From Pseudomonas rhizosphaerae (GTDB lineage Bacteria; Pseudomonadota; Gammaproteobacteria; Pseudomonadales; Pseudomonadaceae), in contig NZ_CP009533.1 of assembly GCF_000761155.1 (NCBI RefSeq), positions 2,985,001 to 3,049,000 of the forward strand: a DNA stretch of 64,000 nucleotides. The letters run 5' to 3'. The notes under the pieces are model-generated. The model saw only the letters and a program-made list of their open reading frames with translations, was not told where the DNA came from and did not search any database. A program made the translations under genes and the position numbers. Within the stretch, counting starts at the first letter, position 1; each line of letters starts with the position of its first letter. Positions 8,873-18,640 of the stretch are shown here, in pieces.

Positions 8873-10246
8873 ATGGCTATCAGCGTATTCGACATGTTCA
8901 AGATCGGCATCGGCCCGTCCAGTTCGCACACGGTGGGGCCGATGCGCGCTGCTGCCCTGTTTGCCAAACACCTGACCGAGCAAGGCATGGCGCCGCTGGT
9001 GGAGCGCATCGAGGCTCGCTTGTATGGCTCGCTATCGGCGACCGGCGTGGGTCATGGCAGTGACCGCGCGACCCTGATGGGCTTGATGGGCGAATGGCCC
9101 GACCGGGTCGATCCGCAGACCGTCGGGCCACGGGTCGACGAGGTGATCCAGCGGCAATGCCTGCACCTGGGTGATCATGCGATCAATTTCGACTGGCAAC
9201 GCGACATGCTGCTGCTCGATGAGAGCCTGCCCTACCACCCCAACGGCATGACCCTGCTGGCGCACCTGCAGAACGGCGAGGTGCACGAGCAGACCTACTA
9301 TTCGGTCGGCGGCGGGTTCGTGGTCGATGCCGAGCAGGCTGCCAGTGGTGTGCTGGACAACGACACCACGGCCCTGCCCTACGATTTTTCCTCGGCAGCG
9401 CAGTTGCTGAGCCTGTGCAAGCGCACCGGCCTGAGCATCTCGGCGCTGATGATGGAGAACGAAAAGGCTTGGCGCACCGAAGAGCAGATCCGCGAGCAAC
9501 TGGCGGTGATCTGGCAAGCGATGCAAGCCTGCGTGGACAAGGGCCTGACCGGGCAAGGCATTCTGCCCGGCGGGCTGAACGTGCGACGCCGTGCCTATCG
9601 CCTACACCAGAACCTGCAGGAAATCGGCAAGCCCAACGTCATCGGTTCGACCTTGAGCGCCATGGAGTGGGTCAACGTCTTTGCTTTGGCGGTGAACGAA
9701 GAGAATGCCGCCGGCGGGCGCATGGTGACCGCGCCCACCAACGGCGCGGCTGGCATCATTCCGGCGGTGCTGCACTACTACATGAAATTCTGCCCCGAAG
9801 CGTCGGCCGACGACGTGGTACGCTTCTTCCTGGCAGCGGCGGCGGTAGGCATTCTCTGCAAGAAGAACGCTTCGATTTCCGGTGCCGAGGTAGGGTGTCA
9901 GGGCGAGGTCGGTTCGGCTTGTGCCATGGCAGCGGCTGGCCTGGCCGAAGTGCTTGGCGCGACGCCCGAGCAGGTCGAGAACGCGGCCGAAATCGGCCTG
10001 GAACACAATCTGGGCCTGACCTGCGATCCGGTCGGCGGCCTGGTTCAGGTGCCGTGCATCGAGCGCAATGCGATTGCCGCCGTCAAGGCGATCAACGCCG
10101 CGCAGATGGCGCTGCGCGGTGATGGCGAACACTTCATCTCGTTGGATCATGCGATCCGGACCATGCGCGACACCGGCGCCGACATGCACGACAAGTACAA
10201 GGAAACCTCGCGCGGAGGTTTGGCGGTCAATCTGGTGGAATGCTGA
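8873..10246 (+). CDS. sdaA: L-serine ammonia-lyase (iron-sulfur type)
   Basis: Single-chain [4Fe-4S] L-serine deaminase of 457 residues converting serine to pyruvate and ammonia in the cytoplasm. The beta domain opens with [20 protein letters not shown]. The catalytic domain carries [18 protein letters not shown] and the cluster cysteines in [20 protein letters not shown] and VPCIERN. Full length for the family. Starts at ATG 8873 and ends 150 bases before the Fec-type transporter. Confidence 0.95.
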   Translation: MAISVFDMFKIGIGPSSSHTVGPMRAAALFAKHLTEQGMAPLVERIEARLYGSLSATGVGHGSDRATLMGLMGEWPDRVDPQTVGPRVDEVIQRQCLHLGDHAINFDWQRDMLLLDESLPYHPNGMTLLAHLQNGEVHEQTYYSVGGGFVVDAEQAASGVLDNDTTALPYDFSSAAQLLSLCKRTGLSISALMMENEKAWRTEEQIREQLAVIWQAMQACVDKGLTGQGILPGGLNVRRRAYRLHQNLQEIGKPNVIGSTLSAMEWVNVFALAVNEENAAGGRMVTAPTNGAAGIIPAVLHYYMKFCPEASADDVVRFFLAAAAVGILCKKNASISGAEVGCQGEVGSACAMAAAGLAEVLGATPEQVENAAEIGLEHNLGLTCDPVGGLVQVPCIERNAIAAVKAINAAQMALRGDGEHFISLDHAIRTMRDTGADMHDKYKETSRGGLAVNLVEC

Positions 10247-10350
10247 GGCAGGTCCATCGTTTCGAGGGTGAGCGAAAGCGTGCGAATCACTCGTAAAAGA
10301 GAATGTTTTTTGATCGCGACAGCCTGATATGGAATAGTACCCGCCGTTTT

Positions 10351-10372
10351 TGCACGCCTGCCCCAGCGTGCA
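10351..10372. promoter_or_regulatory. Stem-loop in the fecB leader
   Basis: TGCACGC-N8-GCGTGCA, a perfect 7-bp inverted repeat ending 24 bases before the fecB start. It could be a regulator site or a leader hairpin. I do not see a recognisable Fur box in the 150-base gap. Confidence 0.3.
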
Positions 10373-10396
10373 CGCTTACAGCGAAGGTACTTGTCC

Positions 10397-11317
10397 ATGC
10401 GCAGCTCCCGCCTCATCTCGTTGATCGCCGTCAGTACGCTGGCCCTGTGTGCCAAGCTGGCGGTCGCCGCGCCCATCACGATCGAGGATGGTCAGCACAC
10501 TGTCCACCTGCCCCAGGCGCCACAACGCGTGGTGGTGCTGGAGTTCTCCTTTCTCGACAGTCTTGCGGCCGTGGGCGTCACCCCGGTAGGGGCCGCTGAC
10601 GATGGCGATGCCAACCGCGTGTTGCCACGGGTTCGCCAGGCGATTGGCCAGTGGCAGTCGGTGGGCTTGCGCGCCCAGCCCAGCATCGAACAGATCGCTC
10701 GGCTCAAACCTGACCTGATCATCGCCGATCTCAACCGCCATCAGGCGCTGTACAGCGATCTGGCGAGCCTGGCACCAACCCTGCTGCTGCCCTCGCGCGG
10801 CGAAGACTACGAAGGTAGCCTGAAGTCCGCCGAGCTGATCGGCCAGGCCTTGGGCAAAAGCGAGGCCATGGCAGCGCGGATCGCGCAGAACCGCCGCAGC
10901 CTGGCTGACATCGCTGGGCAGGTGCCCGCCGGGACCAAGGTGCTGTTCGGTGTGGCCCGCGAAGACAGCTTTTCCGTACACGGACCGCACTCCTATGCGG
11001 GCAGCGTACTGAAAGCCATTGGCTTGCAGGTACCTGCGGTGCGCAGCAACGCCGCACCGACCGAGTTGGTCAGCCTGGAGCAACTGCTGGCGCTGGACCC
11101 CGCCTGGCTGCTGGTCGGGCACTACCGGCATCCGAGCCTGGTAGACACCTGGAGCCAGCAGCCACTGTGGCAAGTGCTGGGCGCGGTGCGCAATCACCAG
11201 GTCGCGGAAGTCGACGGTGACACCTGGGCACGCAACCGTGGGGTGATGGCGTCCGAGCAGATTGCCGAGGATGCATTGGCCATTCTCAAAGGCGGCAAAG
11301 CCGCCATGACGCCCTGA
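10397..11317 (+). CDS. fecB: Ferric-chelate (dicitrate-like) ABC transporter, periplasmic binding protein
   Basis: A 306-residue periplasmic binding protein. The signal peptide (RSSRLISLIAVSTLALC, ending near AVAA) is followed by the TroA/FecB-like fold: PQRVVVLEFSFLDSLAAVGV, then QPSIEQIARLKPDLIIAD and LAPTLLLPSRGEDYEGSL. Closest in style to FecB of the ferric dicitrate system. First gene of a four-gene operon with FecC-, FecD- and FecE-like products. Start at ATG 10397 after AAGG. The true iron chelate is inferred; no outer-membrane receptor is adjacent. Confidence 0.87.
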   Translation: MRSSRLISLIAVSTLALCAKLAVAAPITIEDGQHTVHLPQAPQRVVVLEFSFLDSLAAVGVTPVGAADDGDANRVLPRVRQAIGQWQSVGLRAQPSIEQIARLKPDLIIADLNRHQALYSDLASLAPTLLLPSRGEDYEGSLKSAELIGQALGKSEAMAARIAQNRRSLADIAGQVPAGTKVLFGVAREDSFSVHGPHSYAGSVLKAIGLQVPAVRSNAAPTELVSLEQLLALDPAWLLVGHYRHPSLVDTWSQQPLWQVLGAVRNHQVAEVDGDTWARNRGVMASEQIAEDALAILKGGKAAMTP

Positions 11318-12307
11318 ATGAAGCGTGGGTGGGCGATGGCGCTGGGCGCGGTGGCCGTCGGCGGGCTGTTCTGGATGTCGCTCTATGCCTGGTCGCCGTT
11401 CAAGATCAGCCAGGCCGATGCGTTCAACGGACTGTTCAGTCAAGGCCGTGAAGGCGGCAACATGGCCTACATCGTTGCCCAACTGCGGGTGCCACGAGCG
11501 CTGTGCGCGGCCTTGGTCGGTGCCTGTTTGGGGCTGGCTGGCGCCTTGATGCAGGGCATTACCCGCAACCGCCTGGCCTCGCCGTCCCTGTTCGGGGTCA
11601 CGGCGGGTGCGGCGCTTGGATTGGCATTGTTTTCCACAGGCCTGGTGGCCCTGCCGTTTGCCGGCGGTGCACTGCTGATGACGTGTCTGGGTGGCGCCCT
11701 GGCCTGGGTGATCGTCTTCAGCCTGGGTGGCGCCTGGTCGCCGGCGGCGGCGCAAGGTCGACTGGTGCTGGCCGGAGTTACGGTAGCAGCACTCTGCGCG
11801 GCATTGACCCGGCTGACGGTGATACTGGTCGAAGCGCAGGCGCAGAGCGTACTCAACTGGCTGGCCGGATCACTGGCCAACGTGGGTGCCGCGCAACTGC
11901 AACTGCTGTGGCCGTGCACCTTGGTGGGCGCAGTGTGGGCCATGTTCTGCGCGCCGCGCCTGAACCTGGTGAACCTGGGCGAGGACGCGGCGCGCTCCCT
12001 GGGCGTCGGAATCGCCAGCCTGCGCCTGCAGGTGTTCTTCGCCAGCCTGCTGTTGGTGGGCGCCAGCGTCTGCGCGGTCGGGCCCATTGGCTTCGTCGGC
12101 CTGATCGCGCCGAACATTGCCCGGCAGTACCTGGGCAACGATTATCGCTGGCTGATTCCAGCCAGCGCCTTGCTGGGAGCTGCGATCGTGCTGGCGGCCG
12201 ACCTGCTGAGCCGCGCCGTGGCCTTTCCGGTGGAAACGCCGGCTGGGGTAGTGACCGCCCTGATCGGCGCACCGTTCTTTCTATACCTTGCCAGGCGTAC
12301 GCGATGA
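11318..12307 (+). CDS. fecC: Ferric-chelate ABC transporter permease (FecC-like)
   Basis: A 329-residue FecCD-family inner-membrane permease with about nine hydrophobic segments. VPRALCAALVGACLGLAGAL is the usual first conserved block and GPIGFVGLIAPNIAR the cytoplasmic coupling motif that contacts the ATPase. The ATG directly follows the fecB stop codon (TGA-ATG), so translation is coupled. Pairs with the fecD product. Confidence 0.88.
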   Translation: MKRGWAMALGAVAVGGLFWMSLYAWSPFKISQADAFNGLFSQGREGGNMAYIVAQLRVPRALCAALVGACLGLAGALMQGITRNRLASPSLFGVTAGAALGLALFSTGLVALPFAGGALLMTCLGGALAWVIVFSLGGAWSPAAAQGRLVLAGVTVAALCAALTRLTVILVEAQAQSVLNWLAGSLANVGAAQLQLLWPCTLVGAVWAMFCAPRLNLVNLGEDAARSLGVGIASLRLQVFFASLLLVGASVCAVGPIGFVGLIAPNIARQYLGNDYRWLIPASALLGAAIVLAADLLSRAVAFPVETPAGVVTALIGAPFFLYLARRTR

Positions 12308-13272
12308 CTCGGCCCTACCCTCGCCTGCTGGCCCTGCTCATGCTGCTGCTCGCAGCTCTATGGCTGAGCTTGAGCGCGGGCACCTCCTGGCTTGCACCAG
12401 GCGCAGTGTTCGATCACCTGTTGGCCCACGACCCGCTGGATTTCGAGGTGTGGAACCACCGTCTGCCGCGCGGGCTGATCGCCATCCTGGCAGGCAGCGC
12501 TTTGGGCCTGGCAGGTGCCTTGGTGCAGGGGGTGATCCGCAACCCCCTGGCCTCGCCGGAAATTCTGGGCGTGACCCAGGGCGCCGGGCTGGCCCTGACC
12601 ATTGCCATCATCGCTTTCCCGCAGTTGCCCTTTACCTGGCTGCCGTTGGTAGCGGGCGTGGGGGGTGCCGGCGGCGCGCTGCTGTTGGCGCTGTACAACA
12701 GCGGCCTGAGTTTTTCCGGCGTACGCTTTGCGCTGTCCGGGGTGGCAATCGCCGTCACCTTGTCCAGCATCACCGAATTTCTGATTCTGTCGCACCCGCT
12801 GGACATCAACACGGCCCTGCTCGCCCTGACGGGGAGCCTGTGGAGTCGCAACTGGCATCATGTCGCGCTGGCCCTGCCGTTCCTGCTGCTGATGCCGTTG
12901 GCGCTGAGCCTGGCAAAACCGCTGAACCTGATCGGCCTGGGTGATGAGGCGGCGCACAGCCTGGGCACCGCGCTTGCGCGCACGCGCTGGCTGGCGATGG
13001 GCATGGCGGTGCTGTTGAGCAGCCTGGGCGTGGGCATCATCGGGCCGGTGGGCTTTCTCGGCCTGGTCGCGCCGCACATGGCGCGGCGACTGGTGGGGGG
13101 GCATCATCAGCACCTGCTGCCCGCTGCGATGCTGATCGGCGCGCTGCTGCTGGTGCTGGCCGACACGCTGGGGCGTACCCTGATCGCGCCCAGCGAGATC
13201 CCGGCAGGCATTTTGACCGCAGTGATCGGTGCACCCTACTTTCTCTGGCTGCTGGCACGTTTCAAGGGCTGA
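12304..13272 (+). CDS. fecD: Ferric-chelate ABC transporter permease (FecD-like)
   Basis: Second FecCD-family permease, 322 residues, with LPRGLIAILAGSALGLAGAL and the coupling motif GPVGFLGLVAPHMARRL. The start ATG at 12304 overlaps the fecC stop (ATGA), which fixes it although the frame is open much further upstream. A paralogue of the fecC product, forming the heterodimeric channel. Confidence 0.88.
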   Translation: MTRPYPRLLALLMLLLAALWLSLSAGTSWLAPGAVFDHLLAHDPLDFEVWNHRLPRGLIAILAGSALGLAGALVQGVIRNPLASPEILGVTQGAGLALTIAIIAFPQLPFTWLPLVAGVGGAGGALLLALYNSGLSFSGVRFALSGVAIAVTLSSITEFLILSHPLDINTALLALTGSLWSRNWHHVALALPFLLLMPLALSLAKPLNLIGLGDEAAHSLGTALARTRWLAMGMAVLLSSLGVGIIGPVGFLGLVAPHMARRLVGGHHQHLLPAAMLIGALLLVLADTLGRTLIAPSEIPAGILTAVIGAPYFLWLLARFKG

Positions 13273-13276
13273 CCTC

Positions 13277-14068
13277 ATGAGTATCATCAAGGCCGACCAG
13301 GTCGATATCGGCTACGGCGCCAAGCCCATCGTACGCAACCTTTCGTTCACGCCCCCCGCCGGGCAGGTGACTGCGCTGATCGGCCCCAATGGGTGTGGCA
13401 AGTCGACACTGCTCAAGGCGCTGGCGCGCATCATCACGCCGCAATCGGGCACGGTGAGCCTGGATGGCCAGGCATACGCACAACTGTCGTCGCGTGTGCT
13501 GGCACAAAAGGTCGCGTTTCTGCCGCAAGTGCTGCCCATTCCCGAAGGTGTCAGCGTCGCCCAACTGGTGGCCTATGGACGCAGCCCGCACAACAGCTTC
13601 TGGGGGCGACTGAGCGGCGCGGACCGTGGCGCCGTGGATCAGGCCCTGCAGCGCATGGGCCTGGCACCGCTCGCCGATACCGCGCTGGCGGACCTCTCCG
13701 GCGGTCAGCGGCAGCGGGCCTGGCTGGCCATGGTGCTGGCGCAGAATACGCCGGTGGTGTTGCTCGACGAGCCCACCACCTACCTGGATATCAGCCATCA
13801 AGTGGAGCTGCTCGACCTGATGCGCGAGCTGGCAGCCGAAGGCAAGACCGTGGTCACCGTGTTGCACGACATCAACCAGGCCTGTCGCTACGCCGACCAC
13901 GTGGCGGTGATGCACCAAGGCCGCCTGGTGGCCGATGGCACGCCTGCGCAGGTCATCGATGCCGAACTGATGCAGCGGGTGTTCGAGGTGCAGGTGCAGA
14001 TCGTTCGCGAACCGGTGGCGGGCACGCCGATGTGCGTGGTGGAAAAGAGCACGCGCGCCTCGGTGTGA
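13277..14068 (+). CDS. fecE: Ferric-chelate ABC transporter ATPase (FecE-like)
   Basis: A 263-residue ABC ATPase: Walker A GPNGCGKST, Q-loop in FLPQVLPIPEG, signature LSGGQRQRAW, Walker B VVLLDEPTTYLD and switch His in VLHDINQACRYADH. The last motif is typical of siderophore/haem/B12 importers. ATG 13277 starts four bases after the fecD stop. Completes a fecBCDE importer with no adjacent TonB-dependent receptor or FecIR pair. Confidence 0.9.
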   Translation: MSIIKADQVDIGYGAKPIVRNLSFTPPAGQVTALIGPNGCGKSTLLKALARIITPQSGTVSLDGQAYAQLSSRVLAQKVAFLPQVLPIPEGVSVAQLVAYGRSPHNSFWGRLSGADRGAVDQALQRMGLAPLADTALADLSGGQRQRAWLAMVLAQNTPVVLLDEPTTYLDISHQVELLDLMRELAAEGKTVVTVLHDINQACRYADHVAVMHQGRLVADGTPAQVIDAELMQRVFEVQVQIVREPVAGTPMCVVEKSTRASV

Positions 14069-14160
14069 ACACTGCCGGGTCCTGCCCAGGCTCGGCCGAG
14101 CGTCGGCGCGACCCTGCCGGCCAGCCCTGCGCGGCTGCGAGTCAGGGGCAATACCTGTAG

Positions 14161-14174
14161 AATCGGGCCCGATT
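14161..14174. promoter_or_regulatory. Perfect 14-bp palindrome upstream of the deaminase gene
   Basis: AATCGGGCCCGATT lies 27 bases before the ATG at 14201 and overlaps a plausible -10 (TAGAAT). A candidate operator; no known regulator family is recognised. Confidence 0.3.
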
Positions 14175-14185
14175 GCACCTGATGA

Positions 14186-15154
<969 letters not shown>

Positions 15155-15188
15155 GACAGGCGGCGCTGCGCGCCGCCTTGCCTTCCCA

Positions 15189-15884
15189 TCACGTACCCAA
15201 ACGGCCGATCTCGCTCATGCCCAACCGGGTCACCTGCAGCGAGCGGCTGTCTTCGTTGAGCTTGAGCCAGCCCGATTGCAGGAACAGGGTCAGCAGCCCT
15301 GCACCCAGCGCGCCGCCGACGTGTGGCCGCTGGGTGCTCCAGTCGCAGCAGCTGTTCAACGGCTGGCGCTCGCGATTGACCAGCGCCTGGGTATAGATAC
15401 CGCGACTGGCCAGACGGCTGCTGCCCAGCGCCGTGACTTCGAGCCGTTGCTCATAGTGCTCCAGCCAGCCGTTCTGAACCATGCGCTGGAACAGGTCGGC
15501 CGCCAGTACACCCCCCAGATGATCGCCGCACAGCCGCGCCTGATGCAGGGCTTTGGGTGAGCGCAACAAGGGGACGCTGATCGGCGCCGCCATCTGCGTA
15601 TTGGCCTGCACCAACGAGACGCTGGCCAGTGCTTCCACTGCGGCGCCCACCTCTGGCTTGGCCAGGCGGAAGAAGCGCTTGCGTCCACGGGCCTCGAGCG
15701 TGAGCAGCCCGCCCGCCGACAGCCGCGCCAGGTGCGCGCCTGCAGAAGAGGCCGATACACCTGCCAACGATGCCAGCTCGTCGGCGCCTCGGGTGGTGCC
15801 GTCGATGAGGGCCCAGAGCATGGCGCTGCGCTTGGGGTCGGCCAGCAATGTGGCGATCTGGCTGATGCAAGGTGTTGGTTGCAT
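15189..15884 (-). CDS. ArsR-type winged-helix transcriptional regulator with extended C-terminus
   Basis: A 231-residue regulator. The first ~85 residues form an ArsR-like winged helix (IATLLADPKRSAMLWALIDG, then ELASLAGVSASSAGAHLARLS and RGRKRFFRLA). The remaining ~140 residues contain a cysteine pair in LNSCCDWSTQRPHVGGALGAG, a segment seen in longer ArsR-type proteins. No classical ELCVCDL metal motif is present. Start at ATG 15884 after GGGAG; an ATG-like frame extending upstream has no ribosome site. Ligand unknown. Confidence 0.8.
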   Translation of the reverse strand: MQPTPCISQIATLLADPKRSAMLWALIDGTTRGADELASLAGVSASSAGAHLARLSAGGLLTLEARGRKRFFRLAKPEVGAAVEALASVSLVQANTQMAAPISVPLLRSPKALHQARLCGDHLGGVLAADLFQRMVQNGWLEHYEQRLEVTALGSSRLASRGIYTQALVNRERQPLNSCCDWSTQRPHVGGALGAGLLTLFLQSGWLKLNEDSRSLQVTRLGMSEIGRLGT

Positions 15885-16299
15885 GTGTTCACTCCCTGTG
15901 GATACGTTCGTCAATCTGGCAATGGTTGCCGGGGTGATTATATGCACCCTGCGGTTGTACGGAATTGGACGAAATCGTCGGGGCTGATCCTCGAATGCGA
16001 GGGATATGCAATACCCTGTACTTGTATTCACTGTGCTTACCGGCGGCATTTTCCAGGACATTTGCTCAAGTGCCCGCAACGTATCGCTCGCTTGCCGAAA
16101 AGCCGATTGAAGACAGGGGTGAATGCAGGTTAGACCTCACAGCCAATACGGATTTTTCCCGCAATGCCCGTCCTTTCAGACCTACATGATTGTCTTGGAG
16201 GCAGTACGGCCGCCGTCAGTCCGACAGGCAGCCGGCGACGCTCGCTGGCTCGAAATGAGGACTACACTGGGTCCTCATCTCGAGCCCGAGGACATCGCA
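15885..16299. other. 415-base intergenic region
   Basis: Region between the divergent ArsR-type gene and the small gene at 16300. Somewhat AT-richer than its neighbours. I find no convincing ORF, RNA gene or terminator; it presumably holds promoters for both flanking genes. Confidence 0.5.
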
Positions 16300-16479
16300 A
16301 TGAACGTTCTTCTTTCCGAGTCGAAGCAAGCGCGTGGCAGCCGTTGGCAGGTGCGCATGGACCAGCACGTGGTGTCGTTTCGCAGCGAGGCCGAGGCGCG
16401 GGCTTTCATCGCCACGCTCGAAGCCCGGCTGCAGGCGCCCCATGGCCTGCCGCAGGCGCAGCAGGCCAGCGCCGGCTAG
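16300..16479 (+). CDS. Small hypothetical protein, 59 residues
   Basis: Begins MNVLLSESKQARGSRWQVRM after a good ribosome site (GAGGA, seven-base spacing). Contains a short alpha/beta-looking stretch (DQHVVSFRSEAEARAFIATL) and ends in a Gln/Ala-rich tail. No domain recognised. The frame is open upstream to 16123 but codon quality and the ribosome site favour 16300. Its stop codon shares the four bases CTAG with the stop of the convergent MFS gene. Confidence 0.6.
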   Translation: MNVLLSESKQARGSRWQVRMDQHVVSFRSEAEARAFIATLEARLQAPHGLPQAQQASAG

Positions 16480-17669
16480 GCGACTACCTGCAGGTCGCGG
16501 CGCTGCTGGCAGCGGCGTGTCAGTACCGCTGCGCAAACGGCCAAGATGCCGCAACCGGCGATCACCGATGCCATGGGCATGGCGGTGCCGTCGTGCAGTA
16601 CACCCACCAGGGATGCAGCACCGGCGGCGAGGCTGAATTGCAGGCACCCCAGCAGCGCCGAGGCGCTGCCGGCGCGTGAACCCTGTCCGTTCATGGCGCA
16701 CGCCGAAGCGTTGGGGATGATCGCACCCAGGCTCGCCAGGCAGACGAACAACGGGACCAGCAACGGCCACAATTGTGCTGGCTGCATTGCGCTGAGTGCG
16801 AGCAGCACGATGCCTGCTGCCATATAGACCCAGACGGTGCGCGACAGCAGCCACGCCGGGCCGCGACGTGACAGCAAGCGGGCGTTGACTTGCGCCGTCA
16901 GGATGAACCCGGCGGCGTTGCTGCCAAACAGCCAGCCGTAATGCTCGGCCGGTACGCCATAAAGCTTGATGAACACGAAGGGTGAACCGGCGATATACGC
17001 GAACATGCCGGCCATGGCGATTCCGCCGGTCAACGCGTGGCCCATGAACACCGGGTCCAGGAGCAGTCCACCGTACAGCTTCGGCGCGCCGCTGAGTGGG
17101 CGTCTCGGCCGGTCCGCCGGCATGCTTTCGGGCAGGCCCAGGGCGACGGCCAGGGTGCAGCCGGCACTGAACAGCGTCAGCAGGATGAAGATCCACTGCC
17201 AGCCCCAACTGTTGACCAGCACGCCGCCCAGCATGGGTGCCAGGATGGGCGCCAGGCCCATGACCAGCATCAGTTGCGAGAAGACCTTGGCCGATCCGAC
17301 CGCGTCGCATTTATCGCTGACGATGGCCCGGGCCAGCACCATGCCTGCGCAACCGCCCAGGGCCTGGACGAATCGGGCGACGATCAGCCATTCCAGAGTG
17401 GGTGCGAAAGCGCACGCGAGCGACGCCAGGGTGAACAACGAAACGCCCACCAGCAATGGCACTCGGCGACCGAAGCGATCCGCGACCGGGCCATAAATCA
17501 GCTGGCCGATCGACAGACCCAGGAAGTAGGCCGCCAGGGTGGTCTGGATGTGTTTTTCGTCGGTGGCAAAAGAGAGCGCCATGGCCGGGAAGCCAGGCAG
17601 GTAGAAGTCGATCGCCAAGGGGCCGCATGCGCTGAGCGCCCCCAGGATCAGGATGGTCTTCACGTTCAT
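16476..17669 (-). CDS. Bcr/CflA-family multidrug efflux MFS transporter
   Basis: A 397-residue, 12-helix drug:H+ antiporter. GALSACGPLAIDFYLPGFPA and IGQLIYGPVADRFGRRVPLL (MFS motif A) are diagnostic of the Bcr/CflA group; RFVQALGGCAGMVLARAIV is the motif C/B region. I choose ATG 17669 (MNVKTILILGALSACGP), which matches family starts; an ATG eight codons upstream lacks a ribosome site. Convergent and overlapping by four bases with the small gene at 16300. Confidence 0.88.
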   Translation of the reverse strand: MNVKTILILGALSACGPLAIDFYLPGFPAMALSFATDEKHIQTTLAAYFLGLSIGQLIYGPVADRFGRRVPLLVGVSLFTLASLACAFAPTLEWLIVARFVQALGGCAGMVLARAIVSDKCDAVGSAKVFSQLMLVMGLAPILAPMLGGVLVNSWGWQWIFILLTLFSAGCTLAVALGLPESMPADRPRRPLSGAPKLYGGLLLDPVFMGHALTGGIAMAGMFAYIAGSPFVFIKLYGVPAEHYGWLFGSNAAGFILTAQVNARLLSRRGPAWLLSRTVWVYMAAGIVLLALSAMQPAQLWPLLVPLFVCLASLGAIIPNASACAMNGQGSRAGSASALLGCLQFSLAAGAASLVGVLHDGTAMPMASVIAGCGILAVCAAVLTRRCQQRRDLQVVA

Positions 17670-17803
17670 CGGGTATTCACTACGTCCAGGCATAACAGGC
17701 GAGCTAGTTTAACCGGGTTGCACGAGCACCGGGGTGAAGGTTCCGTCGAGGGGGTTGGCCGTGTGTAATGCCAGTCGCGGTGTGTCCGGGTGAACGCGTT
17801 GCG

Positions 17804-17834
17804 GCCGGACGCGGCTTGCACCGCTGCTACAGGG
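17804..17834 (+). repeat. REP element, type B
   Basis: GCCGGACGCGGCTTGC followed by ACCGCTGCTACAGGG. Imperfect palindrome of the same family as the elements at 54905 and 59161–59255. Lies between the copZ stop and the MFS start. Confidence 0.75.
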
Positions 17835-17855
17835 ACGGTGTTGGCCGTAGGTGGG

Positions 17856-18053
17856 TTATGCGAGGGACGCGCTGTAGCCTTCTTCAGCGATGAGCTGAAC
17901 GATTCGCTCGGGCGGCAGGTGGCTGTTGGTTTCGACCTTGCCGGCAGCCAGGTCGACCTGGACCTGGGCGGCCGGGTCGTGAGCGCTGATCGCCTGGGTC
18001 ACGGCGCGTACGCAATGGCCGCAGGTCATGCCTTGCACGTTGAACTGTTGCAT
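17856..18053 (-). CDS. copZ: CopZ-like copper chaperone
   Basis: A 65-residue heavy-metal-associated domain with the Cu(I)-binding MTCGHC (residues 9–14) and a beta-alpha-beta-beta-alpha-beta layout ending EEGYSASLA. Binds cytoplasmic Cu(I) and normally hands it to the CopA ATPase or CueR. ATG 18053 is preceded by GAGGT. A CueR operator/promoter lies 40 bases upstream on the same strand. No CopA gene is adjacent. Confidence 0.9.
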   Translation of the reverse strand: MQQFNVQGMTCGHCVRAVTQAISAHDPAAQVQVDLAAGKVETNSHLPPERIVQLIAEEGYSASLA

Positions 18054-18085
18054 GGGGGATACCTCGCTGGAAGGAATTGAGACCA

Positions 18086-18115
18086 TTGTCAACCTTCCCA
18101 TCGGGGCAAGGTCAA
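18086..18115 (-). promoter_or_regulatory. CueR-controlled promoter of copZ
   Basis: Reading on the minus strand: -35 TTGACC (18115–18110), 19-bp spacer carrying the dyad ACCTTGC-N7-GGAAGGT (18112–18092), -10 GACAAT (18090–18085). The long 19-bp spacer and the ACCTT/AAGGT dyad are the signature of MerR-family CueR promoters, which the activator distorts to allow transcription when Cu(I) binds. Confidence 0.85.
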
Positions 18116-18197
18116 GTTCTGGGCAGCGCGGCCGGGCTGGAATTCCTGGCGTCGCTCGTCCAAGCTGGACACTGACCCCATTGGCAGGAGAGATTCG

Positions 18198-18584
18198 ATG
18201 CGCCCGATGATTCCATGGCTGTTCGGGATATGTGCCCTGGCGGCACAAAGCGTCTGGGCCGGCGCGGGTACCGGTCAACCGTATGGGATCCTGATCGTCT
18301 CTCGAGAGCGGCTGGAAGTGGCCACGTCCTGCGAGATCGGGGTCTACCTGCAAGACCAACTGGTCGGGCGGCTGTTTCAAGAGCAGGCGACGTCCTTCAA
18401 CTTGCCACCAGGACCCGTGTCGGTGGGCCTGCGCCAGCTACCGGGGCAAATGCCCGGTTGCGCGCCGGGCATCACCGAGTACAAGCCGGTAATCGTGACG
18501 TTGCAGGCCGGGCAGATTCAAAAATTCCGCATCGCTGCGAGCAGCGCCGGCCTGTACCTCAAGCCCGAGCCGCTGGACTATTGA
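18198..18584 (+). CDS. Hypothetical secreted protein, 128 residues
   Basis: An N-terminal signal peptide (MRPMIPWLFGICALAAQSVWAGA) is followed by a ~105-residue mostly beta domain: ILIVSRERLEVATSCEIGVYLQ, LPPGPVSVGLRQLPGQ and YKPVIVTLQAGQIQKFRI. Two cysteines, one per half (ATSCE and PGCAPG), could form a disulfide. GGAGA precedes ATG 18198. I do not recognise the family. It lies between copZ and cueR, where copA often sits, and its stop codon overlaps the -35 box of the cueR promoter. A copper-related role is possible but unproven. Confidence 0.65.
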   Translation: MRPMIPWLFGICALAAQSVWAGAGTGQPYGILIVSRERLEVATSCEIGVYLQDQLVGRLFQEQATSFNLPPGPVSVGLRQLPGQMPGCAPGITEYKPVIVTLQAGQIQKFRIAASSAGLYLKPEPLDY

Positions 18585-18611
18585 CCTTGCCCAAGAGGCA
18601 AGGTTGATACT
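18581..18611 (+). promoter_or_regulatory. CueR-type promoter upstream of cueR
   Basis: -35 TTGACC (18581–18586), 19-bp spacer with a near-perfect dyad ACCTTGCC-N5-GGCAAGGT (18584–18604), -10 GATACT (18606–18611). It reads directly into cueR, 30 bases before its ATG. Either cueR is autoregulated or this was the promoter of a lost copA gene. Confidence 0.85.
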
Positions 18612-18640
18612 AGCGCAAACGCTACCGAGGATACACGAGC

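Noticed and set aside
10247-10396. Fur box before fecB
   Set aside because: No stretch approaches the GATAATGATAATCATTATC consensus; only a GC-rich hairpin is present.
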